From: UBA2767 sp964194535
GTDB lineage: Bacteria; Pseudomonadota; Alphaproteobacteria; Rhizobiales; Methyloligellaceae
NCBI GenBank assembly: GCA_964194535.1
Contig: CAXMMX010000121.1
Span: 1 to 6,753 of the forward strand
Direction of reading: 5' to 3'
Length of the DNA: 6,753 nt
Shown: one piece after another, positions 1 to 5,323 of the stretch
How positions within the stretch are numbered: the stretch's first letter is position 1
Layout of the letters: each line of letters begins with the position of its first letter
Position numbers and translations under genes: made by a program
The notes under the pieces: generated by a model
Databases searched by the model: none
What the model was told of the DNA's origin: nothing
What the model saw: only the letters and a program-made list of their open reading frames with translations

Positions 1-246
1 CGTCACCTTGGGCCCGTCATGCCATATTGGCGGAATGAGCTTGCGCGACAGGACCTGATCGTAAGGGTCGCCGGGCGATATCCAGCTGGCGAACACTGCC
101 ACGAATATGATCGTCAGGAGCACTGTCGCACCGATGATCAGCCCCGTGTTGCCAAAGATGCGCCGGCGCAGCACTGCGCCCGGGTTAGGTTCAAGAATAT
201 CTTCAGACGTTGGAATGCCGGCACGGGTGATGGAAGCGTCTGCCAT
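1..246 (-). CDS. DppC/OppC-type peptide ABC transporter permease, N-terminal part (runs off left edge)
   Basis: Second inner-membrane permease of a dipeptide/oligopeptide-type ABC importer; only the first 82 codons are in the window. It starts at the ATG on the minus strand at 246-244, one base after the stop of the preceding permease, so the two are translationally close. The visible protein begins MADASITRAGIPTSEDI, then has a basic stretch (LRRRIFGN) and one long hydrophobic segment around residues 36-56 (GLIIGATVLLTIIFVAVFA), followed by SPGDPYDQ. A basic cytoplasmic N-terminus, one membrane helix and a following P-x-D-P-type segment are typical of the OppC N-terminal domain (PF12911). 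The transport domain with the EAA loop lies outside the window. Family is secure from sequence and gene order; the substrate is not known. Confidence 0.88.
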   Translation of the reverse strand, partial: MADASITRAGIPTSEDILEPNPGAVLRRRIFGNTGLIIGATVLLTIIFVAVFASWISPGDPYDQVLSRKLIPPIWHDGPKVT

Positions 247-247
247 G

Positions 248-1165
248 TCAGCTCACCCTTATGCGCGGATCGAGGAAGGCATTCAACAAATCAGCCAGCA
301 GCGTGAGCACGATATAGAACACCGACAGCACCAGCACGATTGCCTGCATCATCGGCAAATCGGCGCGCTGAATGGATTCCCAGGCGAGAAACCCGAGACC
401 GTTAATCGCAAATATAGTCTCGATCACGATCGACCCGCCCAGCATGAAGCCAAACGAGACAGCAGCCAGCGAGACAACGGGCAAAATGGCGTTGCGGAGC
501 GCATGTTTGAACAGCACGCGCATGGGTCTCAGCCCCTTGGCGTGCGCTGTGCGGATATAGTCCGAGGCCAGAACTTCCAGCATACCGGCGCGCGTCAGGC
601 GCATGACGCCGGGCGTCACATAATAGCCGAGCGCAATGGCCGGCATGATGAAATTCTTCCAGCTGGCGGTCCCGGTTATGGGCAATAGCCGCCAGGTTAT
701 GCCGAACCAGAGCATCATCGTCAGCGCAAACCAGAAACTCGGCATCGCTTGCCCGATTACGGCGATGGTGAGCGCCAAACGGTCGATCAGGGAGTTGGGC
801 CGGATGGCGGCGAGAACGCCAAGCGGAATGGACAGAAGCAGAGCGAAGGTCATGGCGCTGGCGCCGAGCAGCATCGTTGTCGGCAGCCGGTCGAAAATGA
901 CATCTGCCACAGGTTCGTTGAGATAGTGTGAGCGGCCGAAATCACCCTGCACGGCGTTTACCAGCCAGTCGAGATACTGGACGAGGATCGGCCGGTCGTA
1001 ACCGTAGACGCGGCGGATATGTTCAATGTCTTCCTGCGAGGCGGCCTCAGGCGCCAGCGCCATCGCCGGATCGCCCGGCAGATAGACCATTGAAAATGTA
1101 ATGATGGAAACGGTCAGAGCGACGAGAAGGGCCACACCTAGCCGTTTTAAAGCATATGCAAGCAT
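248..1165 (-). CDS. DppB/OppB-type peptide ABC transporter permease
   Basis: Inner-membrane permease (BPD_transp_1 family, PF00528) that pairs with the DppC-type subunit to form the channel of a dipeptide/oligopeptide-type importer. From the ATG at 1165-1163 it is 305 residues, the normal length. It begins MLAYALKRLGVALLVAL, the classic DppB start (basic residues then first helix, about 9-29). Further membrane segments lie near 99-121, 133-155, 171-186, 227-248 and 280-301. The family signature GDPAMALAP follows helix 1, and the cytoplasmic EAA-type coupling loop is at about 198-223 (DYIRTAHAKGLRPMRVLFKH). The protein ends FLDPRIRVS, as these permeases do. A longer reading from 1228 adds 21 residues that cross an intercistronic stem-loop and do not look like family sequence, so I prefer 1165. 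Substrate cannot be read from the sequence. Confidence 0.93.
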   Translation of the reverse strand: MLAYALKRLGVALLVALTVSIITFSMVYLPGDPAMALAPEAASQEDIEHIRRVYGYDRPILVQYLDWLVNAVQGDFGRSHYLNEPVADVIFDRLPTTMLLGASAMTFALLLSIPLGVLAAIRPNSLIDRLALTIAVIGQAMPSFWFALTMMLWFGITWRLLPITGTASWKNFIMPAIALGYYVTPGVMRLTRAGMLEVLASDYIRTAHAKGLRPMRVLFKHALRNAILPVVSLAAVSFGFMLGGSIVIETIFAINGLGFLAWESIQRADLPMMQAIVLVLSVFYIVLTLLADLLNAFLDPRIRVS

Positions 1166-1193
1166 CGCCACTTGCCCCCGGAATAAGAGTGCA

Positions 1194-1223
1194 TCCCGGC
1201 CCGGCGAGATTGCCGGACCGGGA
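1194..1223 (-). promoter_or_regulatory. intercistronic stem-loop between binding-protein and permease genes
   Basis: Two 12-base arms (1194-1205 TCCCGGCCCGGC and 1212-1223 GCCGGACCGGGA) pair with a single mismatch around a 6-base loop. In the leftward transcript the hairpin sits just after the binding-protein stop and before the permease start. No run of U follows, so it is not a standard intrinsic terminator. Stem-loops at this place in binding-protein operons are known to protect the upstream mRNA from 3' exonucleases and so raise binding protein over permease; that role here is inferred. Confidence 0.7.
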
Positions 1224-1248
1224 AACATCGGTGTCTTAGATCAGCGGT

Positions 1249-2787
1249 TTATTTCCACTTGGCACTATAGAAACGCGGGATTTCATCCGGCGTTGTCTTG
1301 AAGTCCAGATCCTTGGAAAAAACATAGTACTTGGCGTAGGTGAACATCGGCAGCCAGTACAGCTCGCCAGCGATCTTGGTCATGGCCTTTTTGTAAAGCG
1401 CTTTACGTTTTCCAGCATCGGTGGTCGTGCCAGCATCCTTGATGGCCTTGTTCACTTCAGGATCATCCGCCGGATCGTCCTTGCCGCCAATGAAGAACAC
1501 ACCGGTGATGGCCGAGGCATCGGGGATCGAGTTTGAACCCCAGGTCATGTGATGCATGGGCGTCTGGCCCTTCCAGGCGATATCGCGCAGGGCGCGGTAT
1601 GCCATGAAGTTCAGCTTGGCCTTGATGCCAACCTTGGCGAGATCGCCGATCACCGCTTCGGTAAATTCACGCTGGCGGTAGGCGTAGATCACGGTTTCAA
1701 AACCGTTCGGAAAACCCGCGTCGGCGAGCAGTTTCTTGGCTTTCGCCGGATCGTAGTTCCATTTGGGAACATCGCTGGTGCAGCCGAACTGGTCCGGGTG
1801 GCAGGGCGAGTGAATGACCACCGATGCCGGGCCGACCATGTTTTTGGTAATCGCTTCGCGGTTGATCGCATGGGCGACAGCCATGCGGACCCTCTTGTCC
1901 TTGAACTGCTTGCTCGCGGACGAGCCATCCACATCGAAAGCAATATAGGAAACGCGCATGGTCTTGGCGTTCTCGACCGTGACCTGGCCCTGCTGCTGAA
2001 GCCGCTCGGCCTGATCTTTCGGCACATCCCAGATCCAGTCCAGGCCACCGGTCAGGAGTTCGGCAATCTGGGTGTTCATTTCCTTGATTGTGCGGAACTT
2101 GACCTTGCCAATCGAAGGCTTGCCCTTCGGGCCGCTAAAATAAGCGCTGTTCTTTTCCCAAAGAACATAGTCGCCGGATTTGGTCTCTTTCCATTTGTAA
2201 GGACCGGTGCCATTCGTCTTGACAGAGCCATAGTCCTTCTTGCCGTCCGGTTTGGTCGGTGCTTTGTCATAATGCCCGTCTGGCAGCATGAAGACAGCGC
2301 CCGCCAGATAGGCGATAGCGGCCGGGAACGGCTTGTGAAGATTGATCTGCACCTTGTGGGACCCGAGCTTCTTGGCGTCCTTCATGAATTTGACGTTCGA
2401 ATAGGTCAGAACACCATTGTCCTTGTTGGCGACATGGTTGACCGTGTAGACGACATCGTCAGCATCGAAAGTGGTGCCATCGTGAAACTTGACGTCGGTA
2501 CGAAGCTCCACGATCAGCGTGACGTTGTCCTTCCATTCCCACTTGGTGGCAAGCAACGGCTTATATTCGCCGGTGCTTAGATCGCGGAACATCAGGCCGT
2601 CCCAGCCGAGATGACCCATGACCACCAGTTCACGAGTACGGTTGTAATAGGGATCGACCACACTGACCTCCCGGTCGGTCGACCAGTTCAAAGTATCATC
2701 TGATTTGCCGGCTTGTACCGGATTGACGGTAAAGGCGATTGCGGTCGCAACAGCCCCGGCCATGATAAGTGCACGCGATTTAATCAC
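1249..2787 (-). CDS. Periplasmic substrate-binding protein of a peptide-type ABC importer (SBP_bac_5)
   Basis: Captures substrate in the periplasm and delivers it to the permeases encoded just downstream. It is 512 residues, typical for cluster C binding proteins (PF00496). Residues 1-26 are a Sec signal peptide (MIKSRALIMAGAVATAIAF, cleavage after PVQA). Family landmarks include WEWKDNVTLIVELRTDVKFH near 83-102 with HDG at 102-104 and DADDVVYTVNHV just after, GTGPYKW at 193-199, and KDKRVRMAVAHAINRE at about 296-311. Two cysteines (C329, C336, in SPCHPDQFGC) are close enough for a disulfide. There is no lipobox cysteine, so it should be a soluble periplasmic protein. The start is GTG at 2787-2785, supported by a very strong Shine-Dalgarno six bases upstream. 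Related proteins import di- or oligopeptides, nickel, glutathione or opine-like compounds; I cannot choose among them. Confidence 0.94.
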   Translation of the reverse strand: MIKSRALIMAGAVATAIAFTVNPVQAGKSDDTLNWSTDREVSVVDPYYNRTRELVVMGHLGWDGLMFRDLSTGEYKPLLATKWEWKDNVTLIVELRTDVKFHDGTTFDADDVVYTVNHVANKDNGVLTYSNVKFMKDAKKLGSHKVQINLHKPFPAAIAYLAGAVFMLPDGHYDKAPTKPDGKKDYGSVKTNGTGPYKWKETKSGDYVLWEKNSAYFSGPKGKPSIGKVKFRTIKEMNTQIAELLTGGLDWIWDVPKDQAERLQQQGQVTVENAKTMRVSYIAFDVDGSSASKQFKDKRVRMAVAHAINREAITKNMVGPASVVIHSPCHPDQFGCTSDVPKWNYDPAKAKKLLADAGFPNGFETVIYAYRQREFTEAVIGDLAKVGIKAKLNFMAYRALRDIAWKGQTPMHHMTWGSNSIPDASAITGVFFIGGKDDPADDPEVNKAIKDAGTTTDAGKRKALYKKAMTKIAGELYWLPMFTYAKYYVFSKDLDFKTTPDEIPRFYSAKWK

Positions 2788-2791
2788 TAAA

Positions 2792-2799
2792 CTCCTCCC
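2792..2799 (-). promoter_or_regulatory. strong ribosome binding site for the GTG-started binding-protein gene
   Basis: On the minus strand this reads GGGAGGAG, followed by TTTA and the GTG start codon. The near-perfect match to the anti-Shine-Dalgarno sequence and the good spacing settle the GTG at 2787 over the ATG eight codons further in, and suggest high translation of the binding protein. Confidence 0.8.
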
Positions 2800-2956
2800 T
2801 TAATTTTTTTATCACACAAAAAACCAACTCATGATCGTACAATCGCGACCACGGGCTGACAAACATACTAGCGCAACGATATCGACGACGGAAAGCGATG
2901 ATCCCTCCTGTTTTGCCATGACAACAGGCGCTGCCCCCGAGCAAGACTCACAAACG

Positions 2957-2988
2957 CCAGTCGTTTTGGTTTCCTCCCAAAATACTGG
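2957..2988. repeat. imperfect dyad with 7-base centre upstream of the integrase (candidate recombination core)
   Basis: Left arm CCAGTCGTTTTGG (2957-2969) and right arm CCAAAATACTGG (2977-2988) are inverted copies apart from one mismatch/indel region, separated by seven bases (TTTCCTC). Two inverted 10-13-base arms around a 6-8-base centre is the architecture of a tyrosine recombinase core site, and it lies about 155 bases upstream of the integrase start. It could equally be a regulatory hairpin; there is no T-run suited to a terminator directly after it on either strand. Confidence 0.4.
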
Positions 2989-3021
2989 CCCTAACAACGC
3001 TTAACACTTCATAACTATTTG

Positions 3022-3047
3022 CCCCTCAAAACCCCTCATAACCCTTG
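3022..3047. repeat. C-rich direct repeats with 10-base period
   Basis: CCCCTCA occurs at 3022-3028 and again at 3032-3038, with a weaker third unit (CCCTTGC) at 3042-3048, each exactly 10 bases after the last. Spacing of about one helical turn places the repeats on one face of the DNA, as for cooperative binding of a small protein. Together with the next repeat set it lies directly upstream of the integrase gene, where integrase arm sites, excisionase sites or an operator are expected. Confidence 0.5.
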
Positions 3048-3075
3048 CAATACAGCCAAAAACCACTAACATGGT

Positions 3076-3126
3076 GTAACACACTGTAACAGCGCAAACC
3101 GCGCCTGTTTTGTTACCTAATGTTAC
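3076..3126. repeat. inverted pairs of TGTTAC/GTAACA repeats, 10-base period, ending on the integrase start region
   Basis: GTAACA occurs at 3076-3081 and 3086-3091; its reverse complement TGTTAC occurs at 3111-3116 and 3121-3126, the latter two as the longer unit TGTTACCTA (3111-3119 and 3121-3129). Within each pair the spacing is exactly 10 bases and the two pairs face each other. A further GTTACCTA is found just inside the integrase gene near 3188. This layout suits arm-type sites of the integrase, excisionase sites, or a self-repression operator. Function is inferred. Confidence 0.6.
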
Positions 3127-3130
3127 CTAT

Positions 3131-3135
3131 GAGGA
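3131..3135 (+). promoter_or_regulatory. ribosome binding site that fixes the integrase start
   Basis: GAGGA lies eight bases before the ATG at 3144. The two upstream in-frame ATGs (3120 and 3129) lie inside the TGTTACCTA repeats and have no comparable site, so 3144 is the preferred start. Confidence 0.6.
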
Positions 3136-3143
3136 TTTTGGCT

Positions 3144-4382
3144 ATGGAAAAGAAGATACTGACTGAAGCGTCAATCAAGCGGTTCGTGTTACCTAAAGAA
3201 GGGCAAGTGGAGCATTTCGACGCGGCCCTGCCCGGCTTTGCGGTGAGATTAACACCGAAGGGGACAAAGTCCTTTATCTTCTTTTACCGGCGGAACGGGA
3301 AACAGCGGCGCAGTACGCTGGGGCGATTCCCCGAACTTACGCTCGCCGAGGCCCGTGACAAGGCGCGCGATATCCTGCGCCTTCTGGATGCTGGAGAAGA
3401 CCCGCGCCGCGATCGGCATAAACAAGAGAAGGAATTTGAGCAAGCCGATACCTATGCCGCCGCCGTCGATGATTACATCCAGAAATATGCGATAGCGAAA
3501 AAGAACAACAGACGATGGAAAACCCAGCAACAACTCTTGATGAACGCCGGCAAGAAGCTGGACACGAATGGGAGGCCAGACAAAAAGAGTAAAGGGTGGG
3601 CTGATCTTCCCGTTACGGAAATCACCCGCCGACATATACACGATGCGCTGGACGCCCGTATGGCGGCTGGCAAGCCCTATGTGGCTAACCGAACTTTTGA
3701 AGTGCTGCGAACTTTCTACCGCTGGCTGCATAGCCGTGACCGCGTGCCAGAAAACCTGATGGCCAGGATCGAGCAGCCATTTGATGGCGAGAAGCCGAAT
3801 GACCGCACATGGTCTGATGATGAAGTGAAAGCCCTGTGGGTGGCCGCGGACAAATTGAACGGGTTCTGGCCGTCGTATCTGAGGTTACTTATTTTAATGG
3901 GCCAGCGCAGAAATGAGATTTTAGGGATGCGGTGGAGTGAACTTGATTTAGACGAGGGCGTCTGGACCTTGCCGAAGGAGCGGCATAAGGGCAAACGCGG
4001 GCACAAGTTCCCCCTGCCCGCTTTAGCCGTGCGTGTCCTCAAGGGGCTGCCGCGTGTACAGGGTAGCCCGTTCGTGTTTCCGGGCCGGTATGACACGCCG
4101 ATGGCTGCTGGTAGCAAAGTGCAGAAACGTATCCAAAAGGCTTCAGGCGTCAGCGACTTTACCAATAAGGTCGCGCGCCACACGTTCCGCACCGGACTGG
4201 ACAAGCTCAAGGTGCCGCCACACGTCAAGCTGGAGTGCCTTGGCCATGCGCGGCAGGGCGTCGGTGATATACACTACAGCCATTACGACTATCTCGACGA
4301 GCAGCGTGAAGCCTTTGAAGCGTGGGCGCAGCACGTAGAGAAGCTTGTCTATCCTGACGGCGTTGTGGGGCTACATGGCTAG
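3144..4382 (+). CDS. P4-type tyrosine recombinase/integrase
   Basis: Site-specific recombinase that would insert and excise the element it belongs to, through a covalent 3'-phosphotyrosine intermediate. It is 412 residues, usual for the P4 family. Residues about 3-90 form the N-terminal arm-binding domain (DUF4102, PF13356), with FDAALPGFAVRLTPKGTKSF and RRSTLGRFPELTLAEARDKA as signatures. A SAM-like core-binding domain follows at about 95-205. The catalytic domain carries the expected residues: R255 (GQRRNEILGMRW, R-x-x-E), H346-x-x-R349 (ARHTFRTGL), H368 (LGHARQG) and the nucleophile Y378 (IHYSHYDYL), with candidate catalytic lysines in KERHKGKRGHKFPL. P4-type ends such as EQREAFEAWAQHV are present. 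It therefore looks intact. The next gene overlaps its last eight bases, so they are co-translated. It is divergent from the transporter operon, with phased repeats directly upstream. Possibly an excisionase is needed, but none is recognised here. Confidence 0.95.
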   Translation: MEKKILTEASIKRFVLPKEGQVEHFDAALPGFAVRLTPKGTKSFIFFYRRNGKQRRSTLGRFPELTLAEARDKARDILRLLDAGEDPRRDRHKQEKEFEQADTYAAAVDDYIQKYAIAKKNNRRWKTQQQLLMNAGKKLDTNGRPDKKSKGWADLPVTEITRRHIHDALDARMAAGKPYVANRTFEVLRTFYRWLHSRDRVPENLMARIEQPFDGEKPNDRTWSDDEVKALWVAADKLNGFWPSYLRLLILMGQRRNEILGMRWSELDLDEGVWTLPKERHKGKRGHKFPLPALAVRVLKGLPRVQGSPFVFPGRYDTPMAAGSKVQKRIQKASGVSDFTNKVARHTFRTGLDKLKVPPHVKLECLGHARQGVGDIHYSHYDYLDEQREAFEAWAQHVEKLVYPDGVVGLHG

Positions 4383-4828
4383 CGCACCCAAAGTCGGCCC
4401 AAAGGACAAAGAGATTAAACGGCTCCGCGAAGAGAGGGACGAGGCGCGCGCACTGAACGCGAAATATGCCGAAGACATGAAATGGTTTGCTCAGACCAAA
4501 AAACTCCTCACGGAGAAAAAACGGTTGGCCACTGAAGTCGAAGAGCTTCGCGAATTTAAGGACGAGGCTGAACCACGCCTTGCCGGGGGGCGAATGGGAA
4601 GGTCTCGCGGACGAGGACGAAGTGGAAAAGTTTGCCAGCACACCCTTCGGCAGCGAACTTGTGCAGGAGTGGGGCGATGACGCGGACGTCAATCTGGCGC
4701 GCGTCCAAGCCCGGATTTTGAGGATCGAGGCCAACACTTCCCCCGCCGCAATCGAGACTATGTGGGCCTGGTTCGACGAGCTGCCGTCATCACAGGCGAA
4801 AGCGGTTCTTCAGGCGTTGGCAGAATGA
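4375..4828 (+). CDS. Coiled-coil hypothetical protein, reading frame interrupted by a one-base shift at a G6 run
   Basis: I do not recognise the family. Translation starts at the ATG at 4375, overlapping the integrase stop by eight bases. The first half is a strongly charged heptad region (residues about 8-60; KEIKRLREERDEARAL, KRLATEVEELREFKDEAE), which predicts a long coiled coil. At the six G at 4585-4590 the sensible frame moves: reading with one G fewer gives a smooth RLAGGEWEGLADEDEVEKF, then TPFGSELVQEWGDDADVNLA and a C-terminus WFDELPSSQAKAVLQALAE, ending at the TGA at 4826-4828, about 150 residues in total. Without a shift the product is 101 residues ending at 4680 with an Arg-rich tail typical of an out-of-frame reading. 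So this is a recent indel, a sequencing error, or programmed frameshifting. The acidic helical C-terminal half faintly recalls phage scaffold-like proteins, but that is a guess. Confidence 0.7.
4585..4593 (+). other. frameshift site GGGGGGCGA in the integrase-linked coiled-coil gene
   Basis: Six G followed by CGA, positioned exactly where the coding signal leaves the frame starting at 4375 and continues in the frame ending at 4828. Either a +1 or a -2 shift joins the halves. A G-run plus CGA is, from memory, the kind of site proposed for the -2 frameshift in the tail chaperone genes of phage Mu. Homopolymer length change is the simpler explanation. Confidence 0.6.
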
Positions 4829-4947
4829 GCGCGTTTACAACGGCGGCCCAGATTTTCAGACGCCTCATCGTCATGTCAATTGGCACAAGCCGTTTGGAGA
4901 GCCTGCGTAAGGCGCTGGAGGCTAGGCAGGAGAAAAACTGCCGGTAA
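4825..4947 (+). CDS. 40-residue hypothetical protein, ATGA-coupled
   Basis: Small unrecognised ORF starting MSAFTTAAQIFRRLIVMSIG and ending RQEKNCR. Its ATG overlaps the previous stop as ATGA (4825-4828), the usual sign of translational coupling, which is the main reason to believe it is expressed. The first half is amphipathic to hydrophobic (IFRRLIVMSI) and the second half is a basic, helix-prone stretch (RLESLRKALEARQEK). There is no signal peptide of normal length. The stop codon is inside the 5' arm of a long hairpin. The gene belongs to the integrase unit by overlap; a role in integration or excision is possible but unsupported by homology. Confidence 0.5.
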   Translation: MSAFTTAAQIFRRLIVMSIGTSRLESLRKALEARQEKNCR

Positions 4948-4988
4948 GGCGTAGCGCGGGTGCGTCCGGTTTCGCACTCCTGCGCCTT
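4946..4988 (+). promoter_or_regulatory. long imperfect hairpin at the end of the integrase unit
   Basis: Arms 4946-4964 and 4973-4988 (AAGGCG ... CGCCTT at the base, GTGCG/CGCAC at the top) pair around an 8-base loop, with a three-base bulge and two G-U pairs. It includes the stop codon of the 40-residue ORF. A G-rich stretch, not a T-run, follows, so it is not a standard intrinsic terminator. It may protect the 3' end of the integrase transcript or be part of a structured RNA. Confidence 0.5.
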
Positions 4989-5119
4989 GGGGGGCGGGGC
5001 CTGGGTGGCTCCATCAGTCCCGTCTCCCCTTTTCAAATCCTGATTTTGGACGCGCGCCCGCTGGCTGCTCTGCATAGCCGTCTTCATCGCCGTGCTGCGG
5101 GTGCTGTTCCACTGAACTG

Positions 5120-5159
5120 AAAAAGGGAGAGGCCGTGGCGCGGCGTCCAAGCCTCTCCC
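5120..5159 (-). terminator. intrinsic terminator facing left
   Basis: GGGAGAGGC (5125-5133) and GCCTCTCCC (5151-5159) are a perfect 9-base inverted repeat with a GC-rich loop. On the plus strand it is preceded by AAAAA (5120-5124), so on the minus strand the stem is followed by a run of U, the standard Rho-independent terminator. It thus ends leftward transcription, yet no minus-strand protein gene is visible to its right. On the plus strand no T-run follows, so it would act there only as a hairpin in the leader of the small genes. Confidence 0.65.
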
Positions 5160-5160
5160 G

Positions 5161-5221
5161 ACCACGAATCGGTTGCGCCAGCGGGAGGTAATTTGCTGTC
5201 GCATCGCCGTACCACGAATCG
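5161..5221. repeat. 11-base direct repeat ACCACGAATCG, 50 bases apart
   Basis: ACCACGAATCG occurs at 5161-5171 and 5211-5221. A partial third copy, TACCACG, lies at 5228-5234 and matches TACCACG at 5210-5216. The units lie just upstream of the ribosome binding site of the leader ORF, so they may be operator sites for it and the 78-residue gene. Confidence 0.55.
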
Positions 5222-5254
5222 AATTCATACCACGCCAGAAAAAAGGACGCCACG

Positions 5255-5323
5255 ATGCTGAAACGCACGGACGCTACCCCCCTATACCAGACACCCCCGA
5301 ACCCACGCCTATGCTCAGCTTAA
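5255..5323 (+). CDS. 22-codon leader ORF overlapping the next gene
   Basis: Starts at the ATG at 5255, a few bases after an A-rich AAAAGGA ribosome binding site (5241-5247), and reads MLKRTDATPLYQTPPNPRLC before SA and TAA. Its end overlaps the first 13 bases of the 78-residue gene in another frame (start 5311). The downstream start has no obvious ribosome binding site of its own, so translation of this short frame probably delivers ribosomes to it. It could instead be the displaced N-terminus of the same protein after a frameshift. No homology recognised. Confidence 0.45.
   Translation: MLKRTDATPLYQTPPNPRLCSA

Larger units (their letters stand above)
2800..3143. promoter_or_regulatory. divergent regulatory gap between transporter operon and integrase; probable attachment/operator region
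   Basis: About 340 bases with no convincing gene. It must hold the leftward promoter of the transporter operon and the rightward promoter of the integrase, although I see no close match to -35/-10 consensus boxes for either. It is rich in organised short sequences: a dyad with a 7-base centre at 2957-2988, C-rich repeats at 3022-3044 and TGTTAC/GTAACA repeats at 3076-3126, listed separately. No tRNA or tRNA 3' end is recognisable, although P4-type integrases often target one. A 61-codon reading frame on the minus strand (2997-2812) has no ribosome binding site of note and an unremarkable translation, so I do not call it. Confidence 0.5.
4948..5254. other. gene-free stretch with hairpins, G-rich tract and direct repeats
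   Basis: I see no credible protein gene on either strand. The stretch contains, in order, most of the hairpin at 4946-4988, a G-rich tract at 4989-5008 (runs of 6, 4, 3 and 2 G), a leftward-facing terminator at 5120-5159, an ACCACGAATCG direct repeat and the ribosome binding site of the leader ORF. It could hold a regulatory RNA or the control region of the 78-residue gene. Confidence 0.5.

Noticed and set aside
107..688. Plus-strand open frame of 193 codons opposite the permease genes
   Set aside because: His/Gln-rich translation typical of the reverse strand of membrane-protein genes; no start signal.
1549..2580. Long plus-strand open frame (343 codons) opposite the binding-protein gene
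   Set aside because: Its translation has no recognisable family and lies wholly antisense to a clear SBP_bac_5 gene with signal peptide and motifs; open only because of codon bias.
2619..2627. TGACCACCA shared with 5718-5726, considered as an attachment-site duplicate
   Set aside because: Nine bases only, and the first copy lies inside the coding sequence of the binding protein away from the integrase end.
2812..2997. 61-codon minus-strand frame in the gap before the transporter operon
   Set aside because: No ribosome binding site, no family resemblance, and it overlaps the dyad at 2957-2988 and the upstream region of the operon.
3000..3020. CATAACT shared with 5694-5700, considered as an element-end direct repeat
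   Set aside because: Seven bases, no extended match; expected by chance.
2800..3140. tRNA gene or tRNA 3' end as integration target
   Set aside because: No T-arm GTTCGAATC-type sequence with matching stems could be found.
3249..3731. 160-codon minus-strand frame inside the integrase gene
   Set aside because: Antisense to conserved integrase domains; shadow frame.
5044..5115. Hydrophobic peptide frame (TRARWLLCIAVFIAVLRVLF) suggesting a tiny membrane protein
   Set aside because: Preceded directly by an in-frame TGA and has no ATG, GTG or TTG before the hydrophobic part.
4758..5228. 156-codon minus-strand frame across the gene-free stretch
   Set aside because: Overlaps the coupled small ORFs and runs through the terminator stem; Arg/Thr-rich with no family signal.
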